Part shown: one piece after another, positions 1 to 7,207 of the stretch
Position numbering within the stretch: position 1 is the stretch's first letter
Layout: the number at the start of each line of letters is the position of its first letter
Virus record (IMG/VR): IMGVR_UViG_3300037486_000325
Coordinates: 1 to 26,314 of that record
Reading direction: 5' to 3' (one strand)
DNA: 26,314 nt
Source: a virus
Program-made: the position numbers and the translations under genes
The notes under the pieces: generated by a model
The model's input: only the letters and a program-made list of their open reading frames with translations
Told to the model about the DNA's origin: nothing
Databases searched by the model: none

Positions 1-116
1 AAGTCAGTCTCACCGATAGTGGTATTGCGTAGCACTCCACCGTTCGACAAGCTCATGTCGTCATATCTAGGCTTGAACGCTATTAGTTCGTTGTCGTTTC
101 GTCCACCACTTAGCAT
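1..116 (-). CDS. Partial virion-type protein, N-terminal 38 residues
   Basis: An open frame begins with ATG at 114-116 on the minus strand and runs off the left edge without a stop. It begins MLSGGRNDNELIAF and ends at the edge with TIGETD. A GGTGAG ribosome-binding site lies about 8 nt upstream, inside the end of the preceding gene, and only two bases separate the two genes. The position at the downstream end of the structural operon suggests a virion protein, but too little is visible to name a family. Confidence 0.6.
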   Translation of the reverse strand, partial: MLSGGRNDNELIAFKPRYDDMSLSNGGVLRNTTIGETD

Positions 117-118
117 AG

Positions 119-451
119 TTAGCTCACCATCATTAGTTCATATTTTGTTCCAGCGTCATTTGACTTCAATTTGATCTTATCTCCGTTTGGACCATAGCCT
201 TTTCCCGTCCAGAAAAAGGATGTACCGCGTTGGATGGTCGTGTAGTTGACGCCATCCCAAGAGATATAGATTATTGAGTTGCTGCTATTTCTGTTCACTC
301 CGGTTGTCGGATTGTAGATGTAGAGGAGTTGGATTGACCGACCAGTGCTTGTCGCAATTTCAATTGGTGTAAGAGCAGCAGGAATACTAGATTCCCACTG
401 GTCGGTGGTTCGCTCTTGGTTGTTCTGAATCTCAGTTTGAATCTCTTTCAT
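119..451 (-). CDS. Small virion-type protein of unknown function
   Basis: This 110-residue protein starts at an ATG preceded by GAGGGTGTAG. It is rich in Asn, Thr, Ser and Gly and has no membrane segment or signal peptide. The middle reads like beta strands around IIYISWDG (about residues 60-67), and the C terminus KIKLKSNDAGTKYELMMV resembles small beta-sandwich proteins of phage virions. The layout (strand, short 'xxDG' turn, variable loop, C-terminal strand pair) recurs in the neighbours at 1461-1925, 1928-2206 and 2534-2836. It lies in one transcription unit with the capsid genes. A head-decoration or tail/fibre accessory role is inference from context only. Confidence 0.7.
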   Translation of the reverse strand: MKEIQTEIQNNQERTTDQWESSIPAALTPIEIATSTGRSIQLLYIYNPTTGVNRNSSNSIIYISWDGVNYTTIQRGTSFFWTGKGYGPNGDKIKLKSNDAGTKYELMMVS

Positions 452-465
452 CTACACCCTCAATC

Positions 466-1173
466 TTATGTCCAATATCCGTTGACTCCACCAGACACGT
501 TCGCATCCACGCTCCCACCTCGCAACCTTATTGCTTGTACCCTCAGCGAGATTGTCGCACCCCCGGTGACCTGAACCGTTCTAGGGAAAACAATTTGAAT
601 AGTTCCTAAGTTTTCTGTCAGGAGTATTTTTCTGATATATTTGACAACCTCAGCTCCGGGGAGTTGAGAGCTGTCCCACTCGACAACGCGGAACTGGCAT
701 AATTTGTCCGCAGAGACATCGAAAGCCTCCATCTGGTATAGTTGTCCAACTGGAACCGGAATAGTGACAACGTCCACCCAAGCGGCCAACCCTACAGCCG
801 GGATTTCACCAATGCCACTCGCAGCAGCACAAGTGTCCCCCTGTGCTCCGGGAGCTGTCGATGAAACACGCAACCGACCTAGGTTGTCCACTTGGAGAAA
901 TGTAAAATCTTTGTCGTGTGATACAAGGGTTCCCTCGTCATCATTTCTAACGGCAAGAATACCAAAGCCAGTCTCACCTATTGGTACGCTCGCAGCTGCA
1001 TCGTGCGTGAGAACCCGAACTAGGTCTATCCCGTCCCCAACTTTTATCGAGGAGGTGGTGTGGTCAGTTATCAGCCGTGACTTCGCGTCCAACGCTAGGA
1101 TGCTATGTTGCTTATCCGCTAGGGAGAGGAGCGTTGAGTTATATTGTCCAACTATGGTGGAAAAACTTTGCAT
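466..1173 (-). CDS. Virion structural protein, head-fibre or decoration-like
   Basis: This is a 235-residue protein with a strong start (GGAGGTGTTCT before ATG). The segment at about residues 70-104 contains GILAVRNDDEGTLV, DKDFTFLQVD and NLGRLRV, a pattern I associate with phage structural proteins found downstream of capsid genes. The N-terminal region carries the text SRLITDHTTSSIKVGDGIDL, and the C-terminal half looks like a beta-rich domain ending in a Gly/Val-rich tail. There is no signal peptide or transmembrane segment. It is the largest of the small proteins at this end of the operon. A virion role is likely from context and composition; the exact role is not determined. Confidence 0.7.
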   Translation of the reverse strand: MQSFSTIVGQYNSTLLSLADKQHSILALDAKSRLITDHTTSSIKVGDGIDLVRVLTHDAAASVPIGETGFGILAVRNDDEGTLVSHDKDFTFLQVDNLGRLRVSSTAPGAQGDTCAAASGIGEIPAVGLAAWVDVVTIPVPVGQLYQMEAFDVSADKLCQFRVVEWDSSQLPGAEVVKYIRKILLTENLGTIQIVFPRTVQVTGGATISLRVQAIRLRGGSVDANVSGGVNGYWT

Positions 1174-1191
1174 AGAACACCTCCAAAAATG

Positions 1192-1449
1192 TTATGATTT
1201 TTTCACAAATCTACTTTTAGTGTTCTGTGTCGTTAGGTTCTTTGCGAAAATTTTATCATTTTTCGCATTCCACCTATTGCACTTATCAAACAACTGAGTC
1301 AGCCGTGACGCCAGCAAAGAATATTCTTCAGATATCTCCTCTGCCTCGTTGACTAACTTATCGACCTCCTCCGATGGAATGAACTGCTCATCGGTTCGAC
1401 ATCTCACATAAATTTTATATGTCTTTTCATCCCAAACCAATAGTGCCAT
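1192..1449 (-). CDS. Hypothetical small protein with helical middle
   Basis: This is an 85-residue protein starting MALLVWDEKTYKIYV. I chose the ATG at 1449 over a GTG nine bases upstream because AGGAG sits 8 nt before the ATG but directly against the GTG. A short beta N terminus is followed by an acidic, probably helical stretch (about residues 25-55, rich in Glu and Leu) and a very basic C-terminal tail (KNDKIFAKN, KSRFVKKS). It is not recognised as a named family. It lies between two virion-type genes in the same operon. The acidic-then-basic helix could be an assembly or chaperone-like element, but that is speculation. Confidence 0.65.
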   Translation of the reverse strand: MALLVWDEKTYKIYVRCRTDEQFIPSEEVDKLVNEAEEISEEYSLLASRLTQLFDKCNRWNAKNDKIFAKNLTTQNTKSRFVKKS

Positions 1450-1460
1450 TCGGTTCACTC

Positions 1461-1925
1461 CTAGTACATGTATCCATTAATAATAGCATAACCCTTTCCG
1501 GTTTGGTTTACACCGTTCATCTTTGCGATAACCCGAACGAACCCACTAGGGGAACCCACGATGGGTATTGGAACCCCGAACCTCTCGGAAAAGGGAACTT
1601 GAACACCCAACCAATATTCCCGGATAACCTTGGTGGTGGTTCCATCATAATGCTCGAGCACAAAGTGAGTTGAAAAACCAACAAATGTGACCATTACCTC
1701 TAGGAGTTGGAATGTCTTGAGTGGGTCGGTATGGGTGAAGCGTACAATCTCGGTGTATCCGGTCTCAACCAGATCCACACTAGTATTTGGCCGCACATCG
1801 ATGGGGGTGTTCGCTCCCGGGGACGGGACAGTGTTCACGTTTATCGAAAGATCAGAGTTCACGCCAAGAACATGTCCACTCTGACCTTGGATCATCTTGG
1901 TTTTCTTGGAAAGGAAAAGCCTCAT
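1461..1925 (-). CDS. Virion-type beta-rich protein of unknown function
   Basis: This 154-residue protein has a very good start: GGAGG seven bases before ATG, placed within the last codons of the preceding gene. The N terminus (LSKKTKMIQGQSGHVLGVNSD) is followed by a Pro/Asn/Thr linker and a beta-rich C-terminal part with FVLEHYDGTTT and FVRVIAKMNGVNQTGKGYA. The 'yDG...I..y..G' layout resembles the small proteins on either side. No signal or membrane segment is present. It is probably a virion component from composition and operon position. Confidence 0.7.
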   Translation of the reverse strand: MRLFLSKKTKMIQGQSGHVLGVNSDLSINVNTVPSPGANTPIDVRPNTSVDLVETGYTEIVRFTHTDPLKTFQLLEVMVTFVGFSTHFVLEHYDGTTTKVIREYWLGVQVPFSERFGVPIPIVGSPSGFVRVIAKMNGVNQTGKGYAIINGYMY

Positions 1926-1927
1926 AT

Positions 1928-2206
1928 CTATGCCTCCGCGAAAACCCGGAGATGTGTTCCACTCGGATTATTTGTTTTAAACCAAATCCTCCCTATCTCA
2001 GCTCCAGATAAAACAAGTTGCTCGTCATCCCATTTAATAACCCCACCGAGGTCTCTCCCGTTGAGAGAAAATTCGATGGTGTCGGTTAAAGTGTCCGGAA
2101 TGATCAAGACTGTATTGGCAATAAAGGGAAAATCAATTGATGGCTGTTCGGTGTACACCAAATTAGCCACAAAAATTGGATCAAATTTGTGTCCACCTAC
2201 AGCCAT
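1928..2206 (-). CDS. Small virion-type beta protein, possible paralogue of 2534-2836
   Basis: This is a 92-residue protein starting at ATG 2206. The Shine-Dalgarno is weak (GCGAGAA). It contains IEFSLNGRDLGGVIKW and ends with GAEIGRIWFK then THLRVFAEA. The arrangement matches the protein at 2534-2836, which has MSIDGKEVH then GIGISRLYFRK and IIEVYAYG. I see about the same spacing of 'S-x-x-G-[RK]', 'G..I.R[IL][WY]F[RK]' and a terminal beta strand, so the two may be diverged copies. It is likely a head or tail decoration protein; the function is not established. Confidence 0.65.
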   Translation of the reverse strand: MAVGGHKFDPIFVANLVYTEQPSIDFPFIANTVLIIPDTLTDTIEFSLNGRDLGGVIKWDDEQLVLSGAEIGRIWFKTNNPSGTHLRVFAEA

Positions 2207-2223
2207 TCAGTTCTCGCTTTTCG

Positions 2224-2523
2224 CTAGAATACAAGAACTTTAAACTTGGCACCTGACGTTACAGTAACAAGAACGTTAGATGCTGTATGAGTTCCCTCAA
2301 CCACAGCTGCAGACGTTGTCACACTCGTGAGACCAACCAATACAGCAGCCGGAACTTTCCCGAGCGTATGGGGTAGGGATTGGGCTGCTCCGGTTCCGGT
2401 GAACTCACCTAGAACTTGGGGTGTAACAACCGCGTTCAATAGTTCTTCAAGGGTTTTATCGGAACCTCTGCGAGTTCCTTCATTAAGGTTCTGCTCACCT
2501 TCAAAATGCTTTGATAATGTCAT
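2224..2523 (-). CDS. Small virion-type protein with GxFTGTGAAQ motif
   Basis: A 99-residue protein with a near-perfect ribosome-binding site (AGGAGGTG seven bases before the ATG region). A charged N terminus (MTLSKHFEGEQNLNEGTRRG) leads to a beta-rich domain starting VLGEFTGTGAAQSLPH and ending in VLVTVTSGAKFKVLVF. The FTGTGAAQ-type motif also occurs in the protein at 6827-7132 (GTFIGTGAAKVIAL). It is a recurring motif in small phage virion and fibre proteins, as far as I recall. No enzymatic residues are apparent. Confidence 0.7.
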   Translation of the reverse strand: MTLSKHFEGEQNLNEGTRRGSDKTLEELLNAVVTPQVLGEFTGTGAAQSLPHTLGKVPAAVLVGLTSVTTSAAVVEGTHTASNVLVTVTSGAKFKVLVF

Positions 2524-2533
2524 TTAACACCTC

Positions 2534-2836
2534 CTAATCTAAGCCATATGCGTACACTTCAATGATTGCACCCGTCTTGCGAAAATACAACCGACTAATG
2601 CCAATTCCTTTAAAATCATAAACGGTAGCACTGTGCCCTGTAGCCGGTCTAGGGAGAGCGGCATGAACCTCTTTCCCGTCAATAGACATCTCCGGATCAG
2701 CCGTTGATGTCGCTAAAACCACCACCTTCAAATTCTTGGCATCAAAATCCCAAGAAAGTTTATCCCAAGTGCTATCACTCGAAGGTGATCCACGATAACT
2801 AGCAAAGTTGCTAATTTTCTTTTCAATCAACGCCAT
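2534..2836 (-). CDS. Small virion-type beta protein
   Basis: This 100-residue protein starts at ATG 2836 with GAGGAG about 9 nt upstream and overlaps the end of the preceding gene by 14 bases in another frame. Central strands KNLKVVVLATS and MSIDGKEVH are followed by GIGISRLYFRK and a terminal IIEVYAYGLD. It resembles the protein at 1928-2206 in layout. There are no catalytic motifs, signal sequence or membrane segment. It is likely part of the virion from context. Confidence 0.68.
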   Translation of the reverse strand: MALIEKKISNFASYRGSPSSDSTWDKLSWDFDAKNLKVVVLATSTADPEMSIDGKEVHAALPRPATGHSATVYDFKGIGISRLYFRKTGAIIEVYAYGLD

Positions 2837-3209
2837 GGGCTGTACTCCTCTTGGGGATGAATCTTTGCTTTCCCACTTTTTTCAGCTCAATCCTAGCCAT
2901 CTTTGGACATGTATTATAATACACTAGGATGGTTAAGCGAACATCATCAGCGTGGCAGACAATTTTTTCCCCGATAGTCTGCTCAATTCCGTTCTTAAAA
3001 TGCTTGACTTTCTCAACACCATAAGTGACGTTGCGAAAGTTTTTAGGGAGAGTCAGAGCATGCCAGAATGTATTAAACAAACTGTTGATGCCCGTTATCT
3101 CCCCGATAAAAACATCATCGTCTAATTTTTTCTGGATATCGATGTACTCGGCATCCTTTTCCAAATCAAACGAAAGTGTTTTCCCATCTTTTTTGTTGAC
3201 CTTTATCAA
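2823..3209 (-). CDS. Hypothetical structural-module protein, TTG start
   Basis: The frame encodes 128 residues, IKVNKKDGKTLSFDLEKD onward, from a TTG at 3209. No in-frame ATG near the N terminus exists, and AAGGAG lies about 10 nt before the TTG, so I accept the rare start. The protein is charged, with a mix of strands and helices. It includes a segment LVYYNTCPKMARIELKKVGK near the C terminus and a basic tail KQRFIPKRS. I do not recognise the family. Co-transcription with capsid genes suggests a head or head-tail joining role, which is inference. Confidence 0.62.
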   Translation of the reverse strand: MIKVNKKDGKTLSFDLEKDAEYIDIQKKLDDDVFIGEITGINSLFNTFWHALTLPKNFRNVTYGVEKVKHFKNGIEQTIGEKIVCHADDVRLTILVYYNTCPKMARIELKKVGKQRFIPKRSTAHGVD

Positions 3210-3279
3210 GGTTTTTCAGCTCCTTTTGTAGTCCAAATAAGGAACTAAAACCCCAGATGTTAGATGCTTTGTCTACAAA

Positions 3280-3465
3280 TTAAAGTGGCTTGAACTCCGC
3301 AAAACGAAGTTCTGGCCTGACCTTTTTAATGTAGGCATACTCACCACTAGAGAGGACGTACACCCTCCCTGGCATGAGATGCAGAGCACCGCTGAAGGTT
3401 CTCTGTATATTTGCAGGGAACCCATCAACATCTACGGGAGACTGTCCTAAGTATTGAACTCTCAT
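3280..3465 (-). CDS. Very small virion-module protein
   Basis: This is a 61-residue protein starting at ATG 3465 with AAGGAG seven bases upstream. It begins MRVQYLGQSPVDV and includes LMPGRVYVLSSGEYAYIKK, a beta-hairpin-rich pattern. The neighbour at 3498-3785 contains a similar 'LPGRTRIMEEGE' stretch, so both could be tiny SH3-like or head-completion folds. There is no clear family match. It lies 32 bases after the upstream gene in the same operon. Confidence 0.65.
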   Translation of the reverse strand: MRVQYLGQSPVDVDGFPANIQRTFSGALHLMPGRVYVLSSGEYAYIKKVRPELRFAEFKPL

Positions 3466-3497
3466 GTTTGTCTCCTTGTGACCGAAAATTAAAAACC

Positions 3498-3785
3498 CTA
3501 TTCCTCACTGCGTTCCTCTTTGGTCTCCACACCCTCGGTCTTTTCCTCGTGGTTGACTTCGGGGGCAGTTGGTTTTTTCCGTTTGAAGCCAGCAGCCTGT
3601 TTTGCTTTGTCTTCAGCCGGAGTATCACCAGCAGCCACTTGAAGCAAAAAAACACCAGCGTCTTGGAATGGACCAATCTCCCCCTCTTCCATGATTCTAG
3701 TCCTGCCTGGCAGGAACTTTCGACCATCGGGGAGTGTATAACTAACGCACTTGCTTGGATCTAATGTAACTGAATATTTTTTCAT
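3498..3785 (-). CDS. Small protein with acidic/charged tail after the capsid gene
   Basis: This is a 95-residue protein directly downstream of the major capsid gene. The first half (KYSVTLDPSKCVSYTLPD, then FLPGRTRIMEEGE) looks like a small beta fold. From about residue 55 the chain turns into a low-complexity Ala/Glu/Lys/Thr tail with no predicted fold. The Shine-Dalgarno is weak (GGGGAT about 7 nt upstream). A place right after the capsid gene is typical for head-decoration or head-completion proteins, but no diagnostic motif supports either. Confidence 0.68.
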   Translation of the reverse strand: MKKYSVTLDPSKCVSYTLPDGRKFLPGRTRIMEEGEIGPFQDAGVFLLQVAAGDTPAEDKAKQAAGFKRKKPTAPEVNHEEKTEGVETKEERSEE

Positions 3786-3817
3786 TTTCTAATCCCCAAA
3801 TGTGCTCAGTTAACTCT

Positions 3818-5017
3818 CTACTTGAGACCTACGTTTTTGGCCCAAACGACAGCTTCAAGGTTTTCAATCTCCATGCAAACCTTTGCGGTGATCGCATACT
3901 GGTTTACACCACGGAAAATGTCCCGGTCTCTCTCAATGCGGATTTCACGGCCAATGCCCGCAATCAAGTTCCGGTATTCTGTGAGAGCAATCTGAGCTTC
4001 AGATTGATAAGTGATCTTCACGGTCGCACCATCGGTAATGGCACCACCAGATTTGCGTGCTATCGTACCATTTACATAGTCAATAGCATAGTCAGCAGAT
4101 GTCCCGAAAGGTGAAGTTGGAGTTCCGTTCAACCCGGCTAGAGTAACAACTTCACTAGCTGCTACTATGTTTTTGAAAAGCAAACTAACAGCTGTTGTTC
4201 CGTTTAACACAACATGCTCAGTTGCTCTCGGTGTGGATGCCCACAAGGAAAATGGCTCCAACGGAATACCAAACGGAGTCAGCAAGCTAGTTGACGACAG
4301 AGCAGTGTCACCCGAGGAGGTTGCTCTAGAGCCAATCACCTGACGATAGTTCTGCTCAATGTTTGTCGAGCAGAAAAAGCGGAGGTTCGCTTTGTTGCGT
4401 TTGTATTTTTCTGGTAAAGCGTTGATCATCTTGCTGAACAATGTCGAGTTGATGTTTGCACCAGCAGCATCAACCACATTGCCGCCACGCATTTTCTTGA
4501 GCCAGCCATCGCCTAGTGCCATGTAGCTGTCTTTAACAACGTGAGCAAGGCTTCCACCGTCAAACAGGTCTCCCTGATAACGTGCTGGACCAAGTTTTTC
4601 GCCATCGATATACAGCTCCTCGATGTCGTTGCCCATTTGAGTAGCCATCATACGAATGATATGGTCTTCAACGTCCATACCTTCGATGTTGTACTCCATG
4701 AAGTCATCGGATATCTCGAAAGGAACCATGATCTCAAATGGAGTCAAGGTCACTTTAGAGGTCGATACACCTCTGCGAACTTGTGGGTCAGTTGCTTCGG
4801 CTTTCGCAACCGCTGCCCGTTGGCCAACGTTGATCTTGTCGATGTCCATTTGGTCTGGCCTGAACCGAACGGTTCTGACTTTGTTTTTTAACCCGGTTAG
4901 GTCATAAACGTAGTCAATGAATCTGTCTGCTTGTTGTGGATTGAGTTTACCAGCAGCCGCAATAGCATCTGTCGTGATCTGCGCCTTGCTGATGATCTCT
5001 TTGTTAGTCATTCCCAT
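3818..5017 (-). CDS. Major capsid protein, HK97 fold
   Basis: This is a 399-residue protein of the usual size for HK97-fold major capsid proteins. It starts at ATG 5017 (GAGGAG 8 nt upstream; a second ATG two codons later is possible). The N-terminal part has KLNPQQADRFIDYVYDLTG and the E-loop-like region VTLTPFEIMVPFEISDDF. The segment ANLRFFCSTNIEQNYRQ is a common P-domain strand and helix. The end, DIFRGVNQYAITAKVCMEIEN, matches the typical C-terminal strand of this family. Between about residues 270 and 350 there is an extra beta-rich stretch (YAIDYVNGTIARKSGGAI, then GATVKITY) that looks like an inserted surface domain. It follows protease and scaffold genes, the standard order. Confidence 0.9.
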   Translation of the reverse strand: MGMTNKEIISKAQITTDAIAAAGKLNPQQADRFIDYVYDLTGLKNKVRTVRFRPDQMDIDKINVGQRAAVAKAEATDPQVRRGVSTSKVTLTPFEIMVPFEISDDFMEYNIEGMDVEDHIIRMMATQMGNDIEELYIDGEKLGPARYQGDLFDGGSLAHVVKDSYMALGDGWLKKMRGGNVVDAAGANINSTLFSKMINALPEKYKRNKANLRFFCSTNIEQNYRQVIGSRATSSGDTALSSTSLLTPFGIPLEPFSLWASTPRATEHVVLNGTTAVSLLFKNIVAASEVVTLAGLNGTPTSPFGTSADYAIDYVNGTIARKSGGAITDGATVKITYQSEAQIALTEYRNLIAGIGREIRIERDRDIFRGVNQYAITAKVCMEIENLEAVVWAKNVGLK

Positions 5018-5049
5018 CTGAAATTCTCCTCAAATGCTATGTTAATATT

Positions 5050-5070
5050 CTAGCCGACCATCCGGACTAG
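5050..5070 (-). promoter_or_regulatory. Hairpin between scaffold and capsid genes
   Basis: CTAGCCG and CGG-A-CTAG form a 7-bp stem with one bulged base and a 6-nt loop in the gap between the scaffold stop and the capsid start. No U-run follows on the minus strand, so it is not a simple terminator. It could be an RNA processing or stability element that separates scaffold from capsid messages; this is inference. Confidence 0.35.
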
Positions 5071-5087
5071 AAAATGACACCAAGTTT

Positions 5088-5951
5088 TTAGACCACGCCT
5101 CTCCAGAAACTATCGTTCTTTTTCACGTCGATAGTTGCATCAACCGAACCACCCTTTGCTTCGGCTGGAGTTTTTTCCATATCTGAAACTTTGCTTTTCA
5201 GTACAGAAATTTCAGCATCTTTTTCTTTCATCTTGTCGTCAAACTTTTTCTCAATTGCCTCCAGTCTCTTGGCAATATCGGTGTCTTTTTCTTCAGCCGG
5301 TTTTTCTTCAGCAGCCGGTTTAACTTCGGCTGGCTTTTCTTCAGCCGGTGTTGTTTCAGTCACCTTTTCCTCGGGTTTAACTTCGGTGGGTTTTTGCTCT
5401 GTAGATTGCTCTTCAGTTTTCTGAACCTCCTCCGTCTTTGTTACATTCTCCACTTCGCTTTCCTCCACTTCGTCTAGTAAACTTTTAAGAGTAGCAAAGG
5501 CACTTTTAATTTTATCCATATTCTTGGATGAAATCTTGGCACCCTTTTTCCCCACCTCGATCATACCGTTCAAATTTTTAACCACAGCAATAAGGGAATC
5601 AACACCCTTATTCATTGGAACGTACATGGATGCAGCTAGAGATGTCCCCTCAAAGAGAGCAGCATCATTGACCACATATCTGAATTCATAATCAGATTCT
5701 TTGTACTCACCTATTTCTGGATCAACTCCCTGACTGATCAAAAAATCCTTCACGGATTGGATATCAGGATATTCATACTTCCAGAAATTAATGGAGTGGA
5801 TAGCAACCTCTAGTTTTTTTAAAACCTCGGTTCCTTTTCCCCCATGCTTATTTTTTATCACTAGAAAATCTTTTTCATTTGCCGGAGTATCCACGAAAGA
5901 GACCTCCCTTGGTCGAATATTGGTTAACCTTTTCTTTGCGTCACTAGCCAT
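5088..5951 (-). CDS. Prohead scaffold protein
   Basis: This is a 287-residue protein placed between protease and capsid, as scaffolds usually are. I chose the ATG at 5951 (GAGG about 9 nt upstream) over a TTG six bases earlier. The first 40 residues (RLTNIRPREVSFVDTPANEK) resemble the N-terminal peptide seen in XkdF-type phage protease/scaffold proteins. Residues about 165-225 are a Pro/Glu/Lys/Thr low-complexity linker built of TPAEEKPAEVKP-like units. This is followed by a predicted coiled coil (IAKRLEAIEKKFDDKMKEKD) and a short C-terminal tail ending SFWRGVV, which may contact the capsid protein. Charge, coiled coil and location all fit a scaffold. Confidence 0.8.
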   Translation of the reverse strand: MASDAKKRLTNIRPREVSFVDTPANEKDFLVIKNKHGGKGTEVLKKLEVAIHSINFWKYEYPDIQSVKDFLISQGVDPEIGEYKESDYEFRYVVNDAALFEGTSLAASMYVPMNKGVDSLIAVVKNLNGMIEVGKKGAKISSKNMDKIKSAFATLKSLLDEVEESEVENVTKTEEVQKTEEQSTEQKPTEVKPEEKVTETTPAEEKPAEVKPAAEEKPAEEKDTDIAKRLEAIEKKFDDKMKEKDAEISVLKSKVSDMEKTPAEAKGGSVDATIDVKKNDSFWRGVV

Positions 5952-5953
5952 AA

Positions 5954-6820
5954 TCAATCCTCACCATCAAGTGTTTCAGCGTCTGCGAGACCACGGATTG
6001 AGAACCCGTTGTAGTCACCGCTTTCTACTTTTTCCCATAGATCATCGTTATCAACGTACAACTTCAACAGCCAAGTTCCCTTTTTGACTATTTTTTCGCC
6101 AAGGGAAAACTCAACCGGAGCCACATAGCTCTCCAGGACGGTTGCCTGTTTTTCTTTCAGCATTTTGCTGTGCATCTCACCGAGCTGTTGAAATTCCTTC
6201 ATCCAATAGTGAGCTGCTTTCTCAACCTCCTGTTCGGAGTATATGTGTCCTTGAGCGTCAACTGTGTTGGGAACTAGAACTTCACCGAACACAATCCTTT
6301 CAGCCGTTTTTTTGATGATGGGAACCTGAAAATTAACCGGGGGGTTGGATTTGGATATGGCCGATGTCACTACACCTCTCACTAGAGGGTTCGGTGGCTC
6401 CGGTTCCTCAGTCTCACCTTCATCCTCGGTCTCCTCCTCGGTCTCCTCCTCGGCAAAATATTTTTTGAGGGCATCAAGCCCGGAGGATAACTGATACATG
6501 ATCTGCTCCTCCTCGCTCATCCCCTCTGTAGCCAGCCCAGCATTATCCGGAACGATGGAATCTGAATCAGTGACGTTTGCTAGAGTTGTCTCATCACTGA
6601 CCACTAGACCAACCACAGCCTTCACACCACTGCCTAGAGATATCTCCTGAAGAGATGCCTCATTAAATTTATCCTTAGCAACCTGCTCAAAAATGTAAAA
6701 TTGTTCCACCTCTTCATAGGTGGAAAATCTAACACTTTTCTCATCTAGCCACGCAGCACACTTCTCATAACTTGAAAAGTATTCCTTGGAAAATCTAATG
6801 GTGTGAATCTTGATAATCAT
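5954..6820 (-). CDS. XkdF-like prohead protease
   Basis: This is a 288-residue protein. The C-terminal half contains RIVFGEVLVPNTVDAQG, then EKAAHYWM, GEMHSKMLKEK, VESYVAP-like text, KKGTWLLKLYV and YNGFSIRGLA. This is the pattern of the PBSX XkdF / Peptidase_S78_2 family, in which the conserved His (HSK) and Ser (GFSIRG) are the likely catalytic pair. The N-terminal half (about residues 1-160) is an unusual acidic region with an EETEEETEDEGETEE run. The start is uncertain: ATG 6820 has GAGG 11 nt upstream, while a TTG at 6826 has the same GAGG at 5 nt. The stop overlaps the beginning of the scaffold frame. It would cleave scaffold and capsid N termini during maturation. Confidence 0.82.
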   Translation of the reverse strand: MIIKIHTIRFSKEYFSSYEKCAAWLDEKSVRFSTYEEVEQFYIFEQVAKDKFNEASLQEISLGSGVKAVVGLVVSDETTLANVTDSDSIVPDNAGLATEGMSEEEQIMYQLSSGLDALKKYFAEEETEEETEDEGETEEPEPPNPLVRGVVTSAISKSNPPVNFQVPIIKKTAERIVFGEVLVPNTVDAQGHIYSEQEVEKAAHYWMKEFQQLGEMHSKMLKEKQATVLESYVAPVEFSLGEKIVKKGTWLLKLYVDNDDLWEKVESGDYNGFSIRGLADAETLDGED

Positions 6821-6826
6821 GGACAA

Positions 6827-7132
6827 TTATGCCTCAGCAAAATAACTGATATGGTCACCAGAACCGTTACAAACAGCATCAGTTCCCACTGTAAATTCGT
6901 GGTCACCTAGGACGATGCCTTGTGCAGCTGTGAGTGCAGACATATCACCAGCGGTGATTCTTTTCACTCCACCCTCTTTAGTTGCGACATCTGAGTCAGC
7001 GTATTTTTCGGCTGAAGCAAGATCAGTCAAGTTTAATAAGCGAACATATCGCGGTGTAAAATCAAGAGCGATAACCTTTGCAGCTCCTGTACCAATAAAT
7101 GTGCCGACCTTTTTATGACATCCACTTGACAT
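6827..7132 (-). CDS. Small virion-type protein upstream of the protease
   Basis: This is a 101-residue protein starting at ATG 7132 with AAAGGAGCACAAG ahead of it. It begins SSGCHKKVGTFIGTGAAK and contains PRYVRLLNLTD, then ends DHISYFAEA. The GTFIGTGAA.VI.L motif matches the one in the protein at 2224-2523, so the two are probably related folds. It is the first gene after a 75-bp AT-rich gap and may be transcribed from its own promoter. A decoration role is plausible; it is not an enzyme as far as I can see. Confidence 0.7.
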   Translation of the reverse strand: MSSGCHKKVGTFIGTGAAKVIALDFTPRYVRLLNLTDLASAEKYADSDVATKEGGVKRITAGDMSALTAAQGIVLGDHEFTVGTDAVCNGSGDHISYFAEA

Positions 7133-7140
7133 CTTGTGCT

Positions 7141-7207
7141 CCTTTCAGTTTCATGAAACAAATATACTTATAATTATAAATAATTATAACGCCATGTAAA
7201 GGGTTTA
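7141..7207 (-). promoter_or_regulatory. AT-rich promoter candidate before protease-capsid genes
   Basis: This 75-bp gap (7133-7207) is very AT-rich. On the minus strand it holds TTTACA, then TTATAATTATTTATAATTATAAG, plus a 12-bp palindrome GTTTCATGAAAC at 7149-7160. A TATTTATA octamer at 7175-7182 is shared with the gaps before 11477 and 25236. A promoter driving heavy capsid expression here is plausible; spacing to a -35 is not ideal. Confidence 0.4.
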
